Positions 26,325 through 37,750 of a DNA stretch of 64,000 nucleotides are shown here, piece by piece. The first letter of the stretch is position 1; the number at the start of each line of letters is the position of its first letter. Below the pieces are notes generated by a model. It worked only from the letters and a program-made list of their open reading frames with translations, searched no databases and was not told the DNA's origin. The translations under genes were made by a program, and so were the position numbers. Source of the DNA: Antiquaquibacter metalliresistens (GTDB taxonomy: Bacteria > Actinomycetota > Actinomycetes > Actinomycetales > Microbacteriaceae); NCBI RefSeq assembly GCF_029211225.1, contig NZ_JARGEM010000006.1, positions 62,001-126,000 of the forward strand, in the 5' to 3' direction.

Positions 26325-26632
26325 TGGATGCCGCAATCGGCACCGCCGAGGCGGTGGCACTCGCCGCCGCCGGCACGCCGCTCATCGACGTGCGCGAACA
26401 GAACGAGTGGGATGCCGGGCACGCCCCCGAGGCCGTCCTGCTCCCGATGTCGCAGATTCAGGAACGGCTGGGCGAACTCCCGGACGGCCGGATGCTGATC
26501 GTTTGTCACAGCGGAGCTCGCTCCGCGCGAGTCACCGAGTACCTGCGCGCGCAGGGACACGACGCCGCGAGTGTCGAGGGCGGCATGGTCGCCTGGCCCC
26601 ACGCGGGCGGCTCCATCGTCTCCGAAGCCTAG
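26321..26632 (+). CDS. single-domain rhodanese
   Basis: 103 residues. Catalytic loop CHSGAR with C62 and the DVREQNEWDAGHAPEA entry motif. Probably a persulfide carrier; partner unknown. Start is GTG 26321 (overlapping the secF stop) or the ATG three bases later; coupling to secF likely. Its TAG stop is part of a TAGAAT -10 element for the next gene. Confidence 0.87.
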   Translation: MMDAAIGTAEAVALAAAGTPLIDVREQNEWDAGHAPEAVLLPMSQIQERLGELPDGRMLIVCHSGARSARVTEYLRAQGHDAASVEGGMVAWPHAGGSIVSEA

Positions 26633-26635
26633 AAT
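26630..26635 (+). promoter_or_regulatory. candidate -10 for rsh
   Basis: TAGAAT built on the stop codon of the rhodanese gene, 18 bases before the rsh ATG; GGAGGT at 26641-26646 gives a short leader. Confidence 0.45.
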
Positions 26636-26653
26636 CGGTTCGGAGGTGGTCGC

Positions 26654-28897
26654 ATGACGGAAACGACGCAGACCACTGCCTCCCTGCGCACGCTGCTGCC
26701 GCGACTGTTCTCCCGGGCGCAGCCGGCCGGCGCGGTCGATCGACTGATCAAGACCGTTCGCACGCATCATCCCAAGGCCGACATCGCGCTCATCGAGCGC
26801 GCCTACGCCGCCGCCGAGCGCGCGCATGCCGGCCAGCTGCGCAAGAGCGGTGAGCCATACATCACGCACCCGGTGGCGGTCGCGCAGATCCTGGCCGACC
26901 TCGGCATCGGGGCGAAGACGATCGCGGCGGCGCTGCTGCACGACACCGTCGAGGACACCGAGTACACCCTCGACATGGTGCAGGCGGACTTCGGCGACGA
27001 GATCGCGATGCTCGTCGACGGTGTCACCAAGCTCGACAAGCTCAAGTACGGCGACAGTGCGCAGGCGGAGACCGTGCGCAAGATGGTCGTCGCGATGTCC
27101 AAGGACATCCGTGTGCTCGTGATCAAGCTGGCCGACCGCCTGCACAACGCGCGCACCTGGGGGTTCGTGCCCGAGGCGTCCGCGGTGCGCAAGGCCACCG
27201 AGACGCTGGAGATCTACGCGCCGCTCGCGCACCGGCTCGGAATCCAGGCGATCAAGCTCGAGCTCGAAGACCTGTCGTTCGCGGTGCTGCACCCGAAGCT
27301 CTACGTGGAGATCGAGAGTCTCGTCTCCAAGCGCACGCCGCAGCGCGAGCACTTCGTGCAGGAGGTGATCGACGCCGTGCGCGACGATCTGCGCTCCGCG
27401 AAGATCAAGGGCACGGTGGCCGGTCGCCCGAAGCAGTACTACTCGATCTACCAGAAGATGATCGTGCGCGGTCGCGAGTTCGACGAGATCTACGACCTGG
27501 TCGGCATCCGCGTGCTCGTGAACTCGGTGCGGGACTGCTACGCGGTGCTCGGCTCGATCCACGCGCGCTGGAACCCGATTCCCGGGCGGTTCAAGGACTA
27601 CATCGCAACCCCGAAGTTCAACCTCTACCAGTCGCTGCACACGACCGTGATCGGGCCGCAGGGCCGTGCGGTGGAGATTCAGATCCGCACCCACGAGATG
27701 CACCAGCGGGCCGAGTTCGGCGTCGCGGCGCACTGGAAGTACAAGGCACGCGTCAAGGGTGAAGAGGTCGGCAACCGGCGCGACGACGCCGACATGGCCT
27801 GGCTCGCGCACATCACCGACTGGCAGGCGGAGACCAGCGACCCCAGCGAGTTCCTCGACTCGCTGCGCTTCGAGATCGGCGCCAAGGAGGTCTACGTCTT
27901 CACGCCGCAGGGCAAGGTGATCGGGCTGCCCGCCGGTGCCACCCCGGTCGACTTCGCCTATGCCGTGCACACCGAGGTCGGGCACCGCACCATGGGCGCG
28001 AAGGTCAACGGCCGTCTTGTGCCGCTCGAGAGCGTGCTCAACAGCGGCGACTCGGTGGAGGTCTTCACCTCGAAGAACCCGGATGCCGCGCCCAGCCAGG
28101 ACTGGTTGAGCTTCGTCAAGAGCACGCGCGCCCGCAACAAGATCCGCGCCTGGTTCACCAAGGAACGCCGCGACGAGGCCATCGAGCACGGCAAGGACGC
28201 GATCGCTCGCGCCATGCGCAAGCAGAATTTGCCGCTGCAGCGACTGATGACCCAGGACACCCTCGCCGAGGTCGCATCCCAGATGCGCTACGAGGATGTC
28301 TCCGCCCTCTACGCCGCCGTCGGCGAGGGCCACATCTCCACCCAGTCGGTGCTCGAGAAGGTGCTCGCGTCACTGCACACCGAGGCGGAGACCGACGAGG
28401 AGTTCGAGTTCACGCCCAAGGGGCGCAGCCGCACCATCAAGAACAGCGACTCGGGCGTGCTCGTGCGGGGAGCGCCGGACATCCTGGTCAAGCTCGCGAA
28501 GTGCTGCACGCCGGTGCCGGGGGATGAGATCGTCGGTTTCGTGACCCGCGGCGCCGGGGTCTCCGTGCACCGCGCGGACTGTCACAACGTGGCCTCGCTC
28601 GAGTCGGAGCCCGAGCGCATGATCGAGGTCGAGTGGGCGCCGACCTCGAAGTCGGTCTTCCTCGTGCAGATCCAGGTCGAGGCCCTCGACCGTTCCGGGC
28701 TGCTGTCGGATGTGACGCGGGTGCTGAGCGAGAACCACGTCAACATCCTGTCGGCCACGGTGTCCACGTCGAGTGAGCGGTTGGCGCTCAGCCGCTTCGT
28801 GTTCGAGATGGGCGATGTCACGCACCTCGACCGGGTGCTCAATGCCGTGCGTCGCATCGACGCCGTCTACGACGTCTACCGGGTCAACTCCGGCTGA
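26654..28897 (+). CDS. rel: bifunctional (p)ppGpp synthetase/hydrolase
   Basis: 747 residues, long RelA/SpoT homologue controlling the stringent response. Hydrolase HD domain about 45-200 with H72 and HDTVED (H96, D97); synthetase about 245-390. R312-F-K-D315 is the RXKD form of the charge motif found in bifunctional enzymes, rather than the EXDD form of synthetase-only RelA. TGS domain about 410-470 (FTPQGKVIGLPAGATPVDFAY), conserved-cysteine region (KCCTPVPGDEIVGF), C-terminal ACT domain. Overlaps the convergent gene by 14 bases. Confidence 0.97.
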   Translation: MTETTQTTASLRTLLPRLFSRAQPAGAVDRLIKTVRTHHPKADIALIERAYAAAERAHAGQLRKSGEPYITHPVAVAQILADLGIGAKTIAAALLHDTVEDTEYTLDMVQADFGDEIAMLVDGVTKLDKLKYGDSAQAETVRKMVVAMSKDIRVLVIKLADRLHNARTWGFVPEASAVRKATETLEIYAPLAHRLGIQAIKLELEDLSFAVLHPKLYVEIESLVSKRTPQREHFVQEVIDAVRDDLRSAKIKGTVAGRPKQYYSIYQKMIVRGREFDEIYDLVGIRVLVNSVRDCYAVLGSIHARWNPIPGRFKDYIATPKFNLYQSLHTTVIGPQGRAVEIQIRTHEMHQRAEFGVAAHWKYKARVKGEEVGNRRDDADMAWLAHITDWQAETSDPSEFLDSLRFEIGAKEVYVFTPQGKVIGLPAGATPVDFAYAVHTEVGHRTMGAKVNGRLVPLESVLNSGDSVEVFTSKNPDAAPSQDWLSFVKSTRARNKIRAWFTKERRDEAIEHGKDAIARAMRKQNLPLQRLMTQDTLAEVASQMRYEDVSALYAAVGEGHISTQSVLEKVLASLHTEAETDEEFEFTPKGRSRTIKNSDSGVLVRGAPDILVKLAKCCTPVPGDEIVGFVTRGAGVSVHRADCHNVASLESEPERMIEVEWAPTSKSVFLVQIQVEALDRSGLLSDVTRVLSENHVNILSATVSTSSERLALSRFVFEMGDVTHLDRVLNAVRRIDAVYDVYRVNSG

Positions 28898-29444
28898 GCG
28901 CGCTTCCTCGCTCGAGCGCGTCGAGCCGTTCGTGCGCGAGCCGCTTGAGCGGCAGATTGCGTCGTCGATCGAGTTCGCTGCGGCAGTCGGCGAGGTCGAA
29001 GGCGTGGTCGGCCATGAGCGCCGCGATCGTGCGGCGCTCCGAGTCGCCGAAGTGCGTGCTGAACCGCGCGAGGTCCAGTACGGTGCGCAGCGGGCTGGTG
29101 ACGGCGAGACCGTCGAGCTCGACGATCTCCTCCGCGGTGATCACGACCTCTCGCACCACCGTGGACCTCGGGTCGGCGATGCGGGCGCGCGCCCCGATCG
29201 CCACGCAGACCTCGTGCCGAGCGGGTGCCAGACCGGCGCCCCAGATCCAGGCCGCGCTGCGTTGCTCGGCGATCACCCGGGCGGGCAGGCCGGCATGCAC
29301 GACCAGGGCGCGGTGCTGGGCGGTCTCGATCTCGTCGACCGGGGCGAACCCGGTATCGAGGCCGAACAGGTCGCCGTCGAGTCGCGCCGCGTGCAGCTCG
29401 GGCAGCGGGAGGTCGAGGGTGGTGAGCACCGAGGGCAACCGCAT
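28884..29444 (-). CDS. AbiEi-like (type IV antitoxin-family) orphan protein
   Basis: 186 residues. The middle ([25 protein letters not shown]) is the signature of the actinobacterial family annotated as AbiEi-type antitoxins or DUF559-linked proteins. No AbiEii nucleotidyltransferase toxin lies beside it, and the usual C-terminal nuclease-like domain is missing, so it may be a solitary regulator or truncated. C-terminal end overlaps rsh. Start uncertain: ATG 29442-29444 has no clear ribosome site. Confidence 0.6.
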   Translation of the reverse strand: MRLPSVLTTLDLPLPELHAARLDGDLFGLDTGFAPVDEIETAQHRALVVHAGLPARVIAEQRSAAWIWGAGLAPARHEVCVAIGARARIADPRSTVVREVVITAEEIVELDGLAVTSPLRTVLDLARFSTHFGDSERRTIAALMADHAFDLADCRSELDRRRNLPLKRLAHERLDALERGSALSRS

Positions 29445-29518
29445 GCGACCATGGTGGGCCGCGGCATCCCGAGCCGGTGTGCGCAGCCGCGGATCGGTGG
29501 AGAGCAGCCCCCTGTGGA

Positions 29519-30757
29519 TTAGCGGCCCAGGGCGCCCAACCAGGCCTTGCGGGCCTCGAGCGCTTCCTCGGCCGCGGCGATCTTCTTCTGGTCGCCGCCC
29601 GCCTTGGCCTCCGCGAGTTCCGTCTCGAGCTTGGCGATCGCCTCGTTCAGCTGGCCGAGGAACCCCGACTCGCGTTCCTGACGCTCCGGGTTGTTCTTCT
29701 GCCAGTGCTCCTCGTCGAGCTTGCGCACGGCCGTCTCGACCTTGCGCAGCCGGTCCTCGATGATCTTGACCTTGTCGCGGGGGACCTTGCCGATCGCATC
29801 CCAGCGCTTCTGGATCGACAGCAGGGCCTCGCGGGCCTTGTTGCGGTCGGTCTCCTTCAGCAGGGGCTCGGCCTCGGTGAGCAGCTCCTCCTTGAGGGCG
29901 AGGTTCGCCTCGAACTCGACGTTGTCCTTCGCGTCAATCTCGCTCTTGGCGGCGTAGAGGGCATCGCCGGCCTCCTTGAAGGCGGCCCAGAGCGAGTCGT
30001 CGAACTTCTTGCCGGCGCGTCCGGCGGCCTTCCAGCGGTCGAGCAGACCCCGATACTCGGGGATGCCGTCCGCGCCGCGGCCGATGAGCGCCTGTGCCTT
30101 CTCGACCAGTGCCTGCTTGGCAGCGCGTGCGTCTTTGTGGGCGCTGTCCAGCTCGGCGAAGAACGCCTTGCGGTGTCCGTCGATGGTCGCCCGCGCGGCA
30201 CGGAATCGCTTCCACAGCTCGTTGGCCTCGTTCTTGGGCAGTCGAGGACCCTCGGCCTGGTGCTGCTGCCAGCGCGCGAACAGCGCGTCGACGGATGCCG
30301 TGACCTGCTTCCACTGCGCCTTCGCCGGGTCGGCCGCCGCGATGGTCTCGACCTCGACGACGATCGCCTCGCGCTCGGCGAGCGCCGCTGCGACCGCCGC
30401 CTTGTTCTCCTCGGACTGCTTCTCGGTCAGTTCGGTGACGGTGCCGCCGAGTGCCTCGATGCGCTTCTGCAGGGCGGCGAGGTCGCCGACCGCGTTGGCG
30501 GTCGCGATCGTCGCGGCGAGCGACTTCACGGTCTTCGCGATGTCCGCCGCAGGAGCGCCGCGCTTGGCGCGCTGCTCCAGCAGGGTCACTTGCCCTGCGA
30601 GTTCGGTGAACTTGCGCTCGAAATAGGCGAGTGCCTCCTCGGGCGTGCCGTCCGGGTACTGTCCCACGGCGCGCTCGCCGGTGGCCTCGCGCACGTAGAC
30701 GGTTCCCGTCTCGTCAACGCGGCCCCACGGAGCCTGATCGTCTGCCACTGCACTCAT
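29519..30757 (-). CDS. DUF349 family coiled-coil protein
   Basis: 412 residues with several DUF349 repeats ([20 protein letters not shown] and [12 protein letters not shown]), almost entirely charged alpha helix and coiled coil, no membrane segment. Function unknown in actinobacteria. N-terminus has a small beta part ([22 protein letters not shown]). Downstream of the cyclophilin gene on the same strand with a 66-base gap that holds TAAGCT (minus strand 30794-30789) and a GAGGG site, so it may have its own promoter. Confidence 0.85.
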   Translation of the reverse strand: MSAVADDQAPWGRVDETGTVYVREATGERAVGQYPDGTPEEALAYFERKFTELAGQVTLLEQRAKRGAPAADIAKTVKSLAATIATANAVGDLAALQKRIEALGGTVTELTEKQSEENKAAVAAALAEREAIVVEVETIAAADPAKAQWKQVTASVDALFARWQQHQAEGPRLPKNEANELWKRFRAARATIDGHRKAFFAELDSAHKDARAAKQALVEKAQALIGRGADGIPEYRGLLDRWKAAGRAGKKFDDSLWAAFKEAGDALYAAKSEIDAKDNVEFEANLALKEELLTEAEPLLKETDRNKAREALLSIQKRWDAIGKVPRDKVKIIEDRLRKVETAVRKLDEEHWQKNNPERQERESGFLGQLNEAIAKLETELAEAKAGGDQKKIAAAEEALEARKAWLGALGR

Positions 30758-30823
30758 CCCTCTGCTCGGGCCGGTTCCGGCCGGGATTCAGCTTATGGCA
30801 AGCGGCCCGGGCTTCCGGAGGCG

Positions 30824-31603
30824 TTACTGGATCGTGAGACCCGTGATCGTGGTCGCGACGACGGGGGCGCCATCCGCGGCACCGTCGACGACGCCCGCCG
30901 CGGCGATCTGGGCGATGAGCGTGTCGAGGCCCGACGTGACGTGGCCGAAGATCGTGTAGCCGCCGGCATCGTCGTTCGGCAGGGTCGTGTCGGCGAGCAC
31001 GATGAAGAACTGCCGGCCGTTGCTGTACGCGTCGCCGCCCGAGCGGGCCATCGCGATGCTGCCCGCCGGGTAGAGCTGGTCCACCGGGGTGTTCTCGAGC
31101 GGCCCGAAGCTGTAGCTCGGGTCGCCGGCACCGGTTCCGTCGAGCGATCCGCATTGCAGCAGCGCCGCGGCGTCGCTCGAGACGAGACGGTGGCAGGTCT
31201 TGCCGGGGTAGTACCCGGACTCCGCGGACGCCACGAACGACGCGACCGTCTGCGGCGCGGCAGCGCCATCCAGCTCGATGCCGAGTTCGACGTCGTTGAG
31301 GCCGAGTGTGCCGGTCCAGGTGCGGAACTCGGAGAGCGCGACATCCGGAACATCGCCGACGTTCTCGCCCGCGACGGGCGTCTCGGCGCTGATGGTCGGC
31401 TCGGGGGTCGGGGTGCCCGGGCCGCCGTTGAAGTAGAAGACCTGGGTCACCGTCGCGAGCGCGGCGACGATGATCACGCCGCCGATGGCGAACAGGTTGT
31501 CGAATCTGCGACGCTTCGTCTGCGTCTCGTGCACCTGCTGGCGCGCGGTGTAACGGCGCAGGCGCTCGCGCGCTTCACGATCGGTGCTCTTGGCCTTTGC
31601 CAC
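30824..31603 (-). CDS. membrane-anchored peptidyl-prolyl isomerase (cyclophilin type)
   Basis: 259 residues. Cytoplasmic basic N-terminus, one membrane segment about 38-56 ([23 protein letters not shown]), a Pro/Thr/Glu linker, then an extracellular cyclophilin domain about 90-257 ([43 protein letters not shown]). Catalyses proline isomerisation in exported proteins. The frame extends 60 codons upstream, but GTG 31601-31603 is chosen because AAGGAG precedes it by nine bases. Confidence 0.9.
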   Translation of the reverse strand: MAKAKSTDREARERLRRYTARQQVHETQTKRRRFDNLFAIGGVIIVAALATVTQVFYFNGGPGTPTPEPTISAETPVAGENVGDVPDVALSEFRTWTGTLGLNDVELGIELDGAAAPQTVASFVASAESGYYPGKTCHRLVSSDAAALLQCGSLDGTGAGDPSYSFGPLENTPVDQLYPAGSIAMARSGGDAYSNGRQFFIVLADTTLPNDDAGGYTIFGHVTSGLDTLIAQIAAAGVVDGAADGAPVVATTITGLTIQ

Positions 31604-31677
31604 CCGGTGTCTCCTTCGGTCCCTCGGATACTGTACGGTGCCGCCTGCGGGCGCCCAAACCTGCCGGTGGCCACGGT

Positions 31678-31683
31678 TAGCAT
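31678..31683 (+). promoter_or_regulatory. candidate -10 for rarA (leaderless)
   Basis: TAGCAT seven bases before the rarA ATG; no ribosome site between. Confidence 0.38.
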
Positions 31684-31690
31684 TGCGCCT

Positions 31691-33007
31691 ATGGACGCCC
31701 AACCCGGACTGCGCAGCGGCGCGACACCGCTCGCCGTGCGGATGCGACCCCGCACCCTCGACGAGATCGCGGGCCAGCGGCATCTGCTCGGTGCCGGCTC
31801 GCCGTTGGTGAGCCTCGCGACGGATGCCTCGGGGGAGCGCGGTGCGACGTCGATCATCCTCTGGGGGCCGCCCGGCACGGGCAAGACCACCATCGCGAAG
31901 GCGATCGCCGCGTCATCCGGCCGCAAGTTCGTGGAGCTGTCGGCGGTGACCGCCGGAGTGCGCGACGTGCGCCAGGTGATGGAGGAGGCGCTGTCGGCAC
32001 GCGACCTGTACGGGCTGTCCACCGTGCTGTTCCTCGACGAGATCCATCGTTTCACGAAGGCGCAGCAGGACGCGCTGCTGCCGGGCGTCGAGAACGGCTG
32101 GGTGATCCTGGTCGCCGCCACGACCGAGAACCCGTCGTTCTCGGTGATCTCGCCACTGCTGTCGCGGTCGCTGCTGTTGACGCTGGAGCCGCTCAGCGAC
32201 GACGACCTGGGCGTGCTCATCGATCGCGCCCTCGAGGATCCCCGGGGTCTGGCGGGCAAGGTCGTGCTCGAGCCGGAGGCCCGGGCCACCATCATCCGGC
32301 TTTCGTCGGGGGATGCCCGGCGCGCCCTCACCGCGCTCGAGGCGGCGGCGGGGTCGGCCTCCGCTGCGGACAGCCCCATCACCGCCGAGATCGTCGCCAC
32401 CGCGGTGGACCGGGCGCTGCTGCGCTACGACCGGCAGGGCGACGAGCACTACGACGTGATCAGCGCCTTCATCAAGTCGGTGCGCGGCTCCGACGTCGAT
32501 GCGGCGCTGCACTACCTCGCGCGCATGATCGAGGCGGGGGAGGACCCGCGCTTCATCGCCCGGCGGGTGATCATCTCCGCGGCGGAGGACATCGGCATGG
32601 CCGACCCGCAGGCGCTCGTGATCGCGATGGCGGCGGCGGATGCCGTGCAGCTGATCGGCATGCCGGAGGGCCGCATCCCGCTCGCTGAGGCCGTGGTCTA
32701 CCTCGCGACCGCGCCGAAGTCGAACGCCTCGTACCTCGCGCTGGATGCCGCGATCGCCGACGTGCGCGCCGGCAAGATCGGCCGCGTGCCCAAGCACCTC
32801 CGCGACGCGCACTACCCCGGCGCGAAGCGGCTCGGCCACGGCAAGGGATACAAGTACGCCCACGACGAGGAGTTCGGCGTCGCGCAGCAGCAGTACCTGC
32901 CCGACGAGCTTCTCGGCACCGAGTACTACCGTCCGAGCGCCAACGGCAACGAGCGGGATGTCGCGGCGCGCCTCGAGAAGCTGCGCTCGATCATCCGCGG
33001 CCAGTAG
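31691..33007 (+). CDS. rarA: replication-associated recombination protein A
   Basis: 438 residues, AAA+ ATPase of the RarA/MgsA/WRNIP1 family acting at stalled replication forks. Walker [10 protein letters not shown] (59-67), Walker [21 protein letters not shown], sensor 1 [10 protein letters not shown]-terminal tetramerisation part ([18 protein letters not shown]). Divergent from the cyclophilin gene and next to rpsD. Confidence 0.95.
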   Translation: MDAQPGLRSGATPLAVRMRPRTLDEIAGQRHLLGAGSPLVSLATDASGERGATSIILWGPPGTGKTTIAKAIAASSGRKFVELSAVTAGVRDVRQVMEEALSARDLYGLSTVLFLDEIHRFTKAQQDALLPGVENGWVILVAATTENPSFSVISPLLSRSLLLTLEPLSDDDLGVLIDRALEDPRGLAGKVVLEPEARATIIRLSSGDARRALTALEAAAGSASAADSPITAEIVATAVDRALLRYDRQGDEHYDVISAFIKSVRGSDVDAALHYLARMIEAGEDPRFIARRVIISAAEDIGMADPQALVIAMAAADAVQLIGMPEGRIPLAEAVVYLATAPKSNASYLALDAAIADVRAGKIGRVPKHLRDAHYPGAKRLGHGKGYKYAHDEEFGVAQQQYLPDELLGTEYYRPSANGNERDVAARLEKLRSIIRGQ

Positions 33008-33010
33008 TGG

Positions 33011-33016
33011 TACTCT
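33011..33016 (+). promoter_or_regulatory. candidate -10 for rpsD
   Basis: TACTCT four bases after the rarA stop. It would give rpsD a leader of roughly 175 bases. Confidence 0.35.
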
Positions 33017-33019
33017 GGA

Positions 33020-33199
33020 CGCTGCCCAAGGCCTGATTTCCGCGCGCGGCTGCAACGGAATCGTCGGCCGAGAGGTTCATGGTCTGTAGCCGACCTGATC
33101 TCGCAGGGTCATCCCTCTGATTTCACCGGACGATGTTGCGCGCGCATGCGTGCTCGCGAGTCTCCGGTTGCCAACGTCAGATCGACAGAAAAGGAAACC
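33020..33199 (+). promoter_or_regulatory. long untranslated leader of rpsD
   Basis: About 180 bases without a gene between rarA and rpsD. Several short pairings are visible, such as TTCCG/CGGAA (33039-33063) and AGGG-TCAT-CCCT (33108-33119). S4 represses its own synthesis in other bacteria through leader RNA, so this may be an autoregulatory site; structure not established. Confidence 0.35.
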
Positions 33200-33829
33200 G
33201 TGTCTACCAAGTCACGTACTCGCAGCAAGACCCGCCTCTCGCGCGCGCTGGGCATCGCCCTCACGCCGAAGGCGGCCAAGTACCTCGAGAAGCGCCCCTA
33301 TGCTCCCGGTGAGCACGGTCGCACCAAGCGCAAGGCGGACAGCGACTACGCCGTGCGTCTGCGTGAGAAGCAGCGCCTGCGCGCCCAGTACGGCATCCGC
33401 GAGGCGCAGCTGAAGATCCAGTTCGAGGAGGCGCGCAAGACCGCGGGCCTGACCGGTGAGAACCTCGTCGAGCAGCTCGAGATGCGTCTCGACGCCCTCG
33501 TGCTGCGCTCGGGCTTCGCTCGCACCACGGCGCAGGCGCGCCAGATGGTCGTGCACCGCCACATCCTCGTCGACGGCCAGCTCGTCGACCGCCCGTCGTT
33601 CCGCGTGAAGCCGGGTCAGCTCATCCACGTCAAGGAGCGCAGCGAGTCGATGGAGCCCTTCCAGGTCGCCGCCGCCGGCGCGCACCTCGACGTGCTCCCG
33701 AAGGTCCCGGCCTACCTCGAGGTCGAGATCGACAAGCTGCAGTCCCGCCTCGTGCGTCGCCCCAAGCGCGCCGAGGTTCCGGTGACTTGCGAAGTGCAGC
33801 TCGTCGTCGAGTACTACGCGGCGCGCTGA
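33200..33829 (+). CDS. rpsD: 30S ribosomal protein S4
   Basis: 209 residues, primary 16S rRNA binding protein. S4 RNA-binding domain about 95-155 (LEMRLDALVLRSGFARTTAQ). The N-terminus (STKSRTRSKTRLSRALGI) lacks the zinc-binding cysteines of the C+ form, so this is the zinc-independent type. Stands alone next to rarA, not in the alpha operon. GTG start with AAAGGAAA before it. Confidence 0.97.
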   Translation: MSTKSRTRSKTRLSRALGIALTPKAAKYLEKRPYAPGEHGRTKRKADSDYAVRLREKQRLRAQYGIREAQLKIQFEEARKTAGLTGENLVEQLEMRLDALVLRSGFARTTAQARQMVVHRHILVDGQLVDRPSFRVKPGQLIHVKERSESMEPFQVAAAGAHLDVLPKVPAYLEVEIDKLQSRLVRRPKRAEVPVTCEVQLVVEYYAAR

Positions 33830-33852
33830 TCTCGACTCCGCTCGATCATCGG
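33829..33852. repeat. short interspersed repeat, copy 1
   Basis: Begins on the last base of the rpsD stop: ATCTCGACTCCGC then TCGATCATCGG. Matches copy 2 at 34565-34588 with two differences and, more loosely, the pair at 44069-44110. Confidence 0.6.
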
Positions 33853-33875
33853 GCGGACCGACACCGATACGCTGG

Positions 33876-33901
33876 AGCGGGTCACCGAAAGGTGGCCCGC
33901 T
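33876..33901 (+). terminator. intrinsic terminator after rpsD
   Basis: 11-bp stem AGCGGGTCACC / GGTGGCCCGCT with one G-U pair and a GAAA tetraloop, followed by TCGTCGTTCTC. Confidence 0.75.
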
Positions 33902-33923
33902 TCGTCGTTCTCAGGAGGTATCC

Positions 33924-34298
33924 ATGACCGGTGGTGACATCGCGGGATTGATCGCCGCGGGTGTGTTCGCGATTCTCGTCGCGCTGCTGGCGGTGCCGAT
34001 CCTCAAGCTCGGCCGGGTGTTCGATGAGACCTCGGATGCCATCCGCGGCATCAAGGACGAGGTCACTCCGCTGCTCGAAGAGGCCACGACCACCGTGAGC
34101 GAGACGAACAAGCAACTCGCCAGAGTGGATGCGATCACCTCCAGCGTCGAGGAGGCGACGGGCAATGTGGCATCCCTCGTCGCGCTGTTCGCGGCGACCG
34201 TGGGCGGGCCGCTCATCAAGATCGCGGGGTTCTCCGCCGGGGTGCGGGCCGCGATCGGCGGGCTGCGCACACCGAAGCGCCGGGGCCCGAGGACGTAA
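33924..34298 (+). CDS. DUF948 family membrane-anchored protein
   Basis: 124 residues. One N-terminal membrane segment about 5-27 (DIAGLIAAGVFAILVALLAVPIL), then a heptad-like helix about 35-85 typical of DUF948, and a basic C-terminus. Function unknown; related proteins localise near the cell envelope. Very strong AGGAGGT ribosome site. Just upstream of another small membrane protein and alaS. Confidence 0.85.
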   Translation: MTGGDIAGLIAAGVFAILVALLAVPILKLGRVFDETSDAIRGIKDEVTPLLEEATTTVSETNKQLARVDAITSSVEEATGNVASLVALFAATVGGPLIKIAGFSAGVRAAIGGLRTPKRRGPRT

Positions 34299-34342
34299 GC
34301 TTGCAGGGTCGTTCACCACACCATCCACACTGAGGAGCACCC

Positions 34343-34564
34343 ATGAAGAACATCGTCCTCCTGCTCGTCGGGGTCGCTGTCGGTTTCGTCGTCGCGCACC
34401 AGGTCGCCAAGACCCCCGAGGGCAAGCGCTTCTTCGAGGATGTCGACGCGAAGGCCCGTGAGTTCGGCAGCGCGGTCGTCGACGGCTACAAGGCGCGCGA
34501 GGCGGAGTTGCGCGCCGCGGTCGCCGAGGCCGAGGACGTGATCGCGGATCTCCGCAGCCGCTGA
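34343..34564 (+). CDS. small membrane-anchored protein upstream of alaS
   Basis: 73 residues. Membrane segment about 3-20 (NIVLLLVGVAVGFVVAHQV), then one charged amphipathic helix (FFEDVDAKAREFGSAVVDGY, then KAREAELRAAVAEAEDVIAD). Same architecture as the DUF948 protein before it, and this pair precedes alaS in related actinobacteria as I recall. Function unknown. GAGGAG ribosome site. Confidence 0.75.
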   Translation: MKNIVLLLVGVAVGFVVAHQVAKTPEGKRFFEDVDAKAREFGSAVVDGYKAREAELRAAVAEAEDVIADLRSR

Positions 34565-34588
34565 ATCTCGACCCCGCTCGATCACCGG
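34565..34588. repeat. short interspersed repeat, copy 2
   Basis: Directly after the stop of the small membrane protein: ATCTCGACCCCGC then TCGATCACCGG. 22 of 24 bases match copy 1. Confidence 0.6.
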
Positions 34589-34629
34589 CGCCGCAGTCGC
34601 CGGGCGATCGTGCTTGACCTCAGGACACC

Positions 34630-37284
<2,655 letters not shown>

Positions 37285-37286
37285 GC

Positions 37287-37748
37287 GTGCGTGCCGGGGT
37301 GCGCCTGGGCGTCGATGTCGGCACGGTGCGCATCGGTGTGGCCCGCAGCGACCCCCACGGCATGATCGCCACGCCCGTCGAGACGGTGCGACGCGGGCCG
37401 GGCGATCTGGCACGGATCGCCGAGCTCTGCGTCGAGGTGGAGGCCGTCGAGGTGATCGTGGGACTGCCGATCGCCCTCTCCGGCAACGAGACCGCGTCGA
37501 CGGCGGACGCGCGCAGGTTCGCGCTGGAACTCGCCAAGGTGCAGGGCGCGCCGGTGCGACTCGTGGACGAACGGCTCTCGAGCGTGTCCGCGAACGCGGC
37601 GCTGCGCAGCGCCGGCCGCACCTCCCGCACGTCGCGCACCGTCGTCGATCAGGTTGCCGCCGTTGTCATTCTCCAGAACGCCCTCGACTTCGAGCGCTCG
37701 GCCGAACGGCCGCCCGGCGACGTCGTCACCCCCGACGAAGGACTGTGA
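37287..37748 (+). CDS. ruvX: YqgF/RuvX family nuclease (putative Holliday junction resolvase)
   Basis: 153 residues, RNase H-like. D10 in LGVDVGTVRIGVA, E in VIVGLPIALSGNET and the late acidic motif VVDQVAAVVILQ. Family members act in 16S rRNA 5'-end processing (YqgF) or junction resolution. GTG start two bases after the alaS stop; mltG follows, the usual alaS-ruvX-mltG order. Confidence 0.9.
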   Translation: MRAGVRLGVDVGTVRIGVARSDPHGMIATPVETVRRGPGDLARIAELCVEVEAVEVIVGLPIALSGNETASTADARRFALELAKVQGAPVRLVDERLSSVSANAALRSAGRTSRTSRTVVDQVAAVVILQNALDFERSAERPPGDVVTPDEGL

Positions 37749-37750
37749 GC

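Noticed and set aside
26240-28333. Open minus-strand frame of about 700 codons opposite rsh
   Set aside because: Same cause; Rsh motifs are complete on the plus strand.
29477-31690. Open plus-strand frame of over 700 codons opposite the DUF349 and cyclophilin genes
   Set aside because: It only precedes rarA in frame. The content is low-complexity R, G, L and A of the kind produced by the complement of GC-rich codons, and the opposite strand holds recognisable families.
33868-33873. TACGCT as a promoter for the DUF948 gene
   Set aside because: It sits three bases before the strong rpsD terminator stem, which would stop any transcript it started.
37287-37748. A second RuvC-type resolvase as a certain function
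   Set aside because: YqgF-family members may instead process rRNA; the sequence alone does not decide, so only the family is called.
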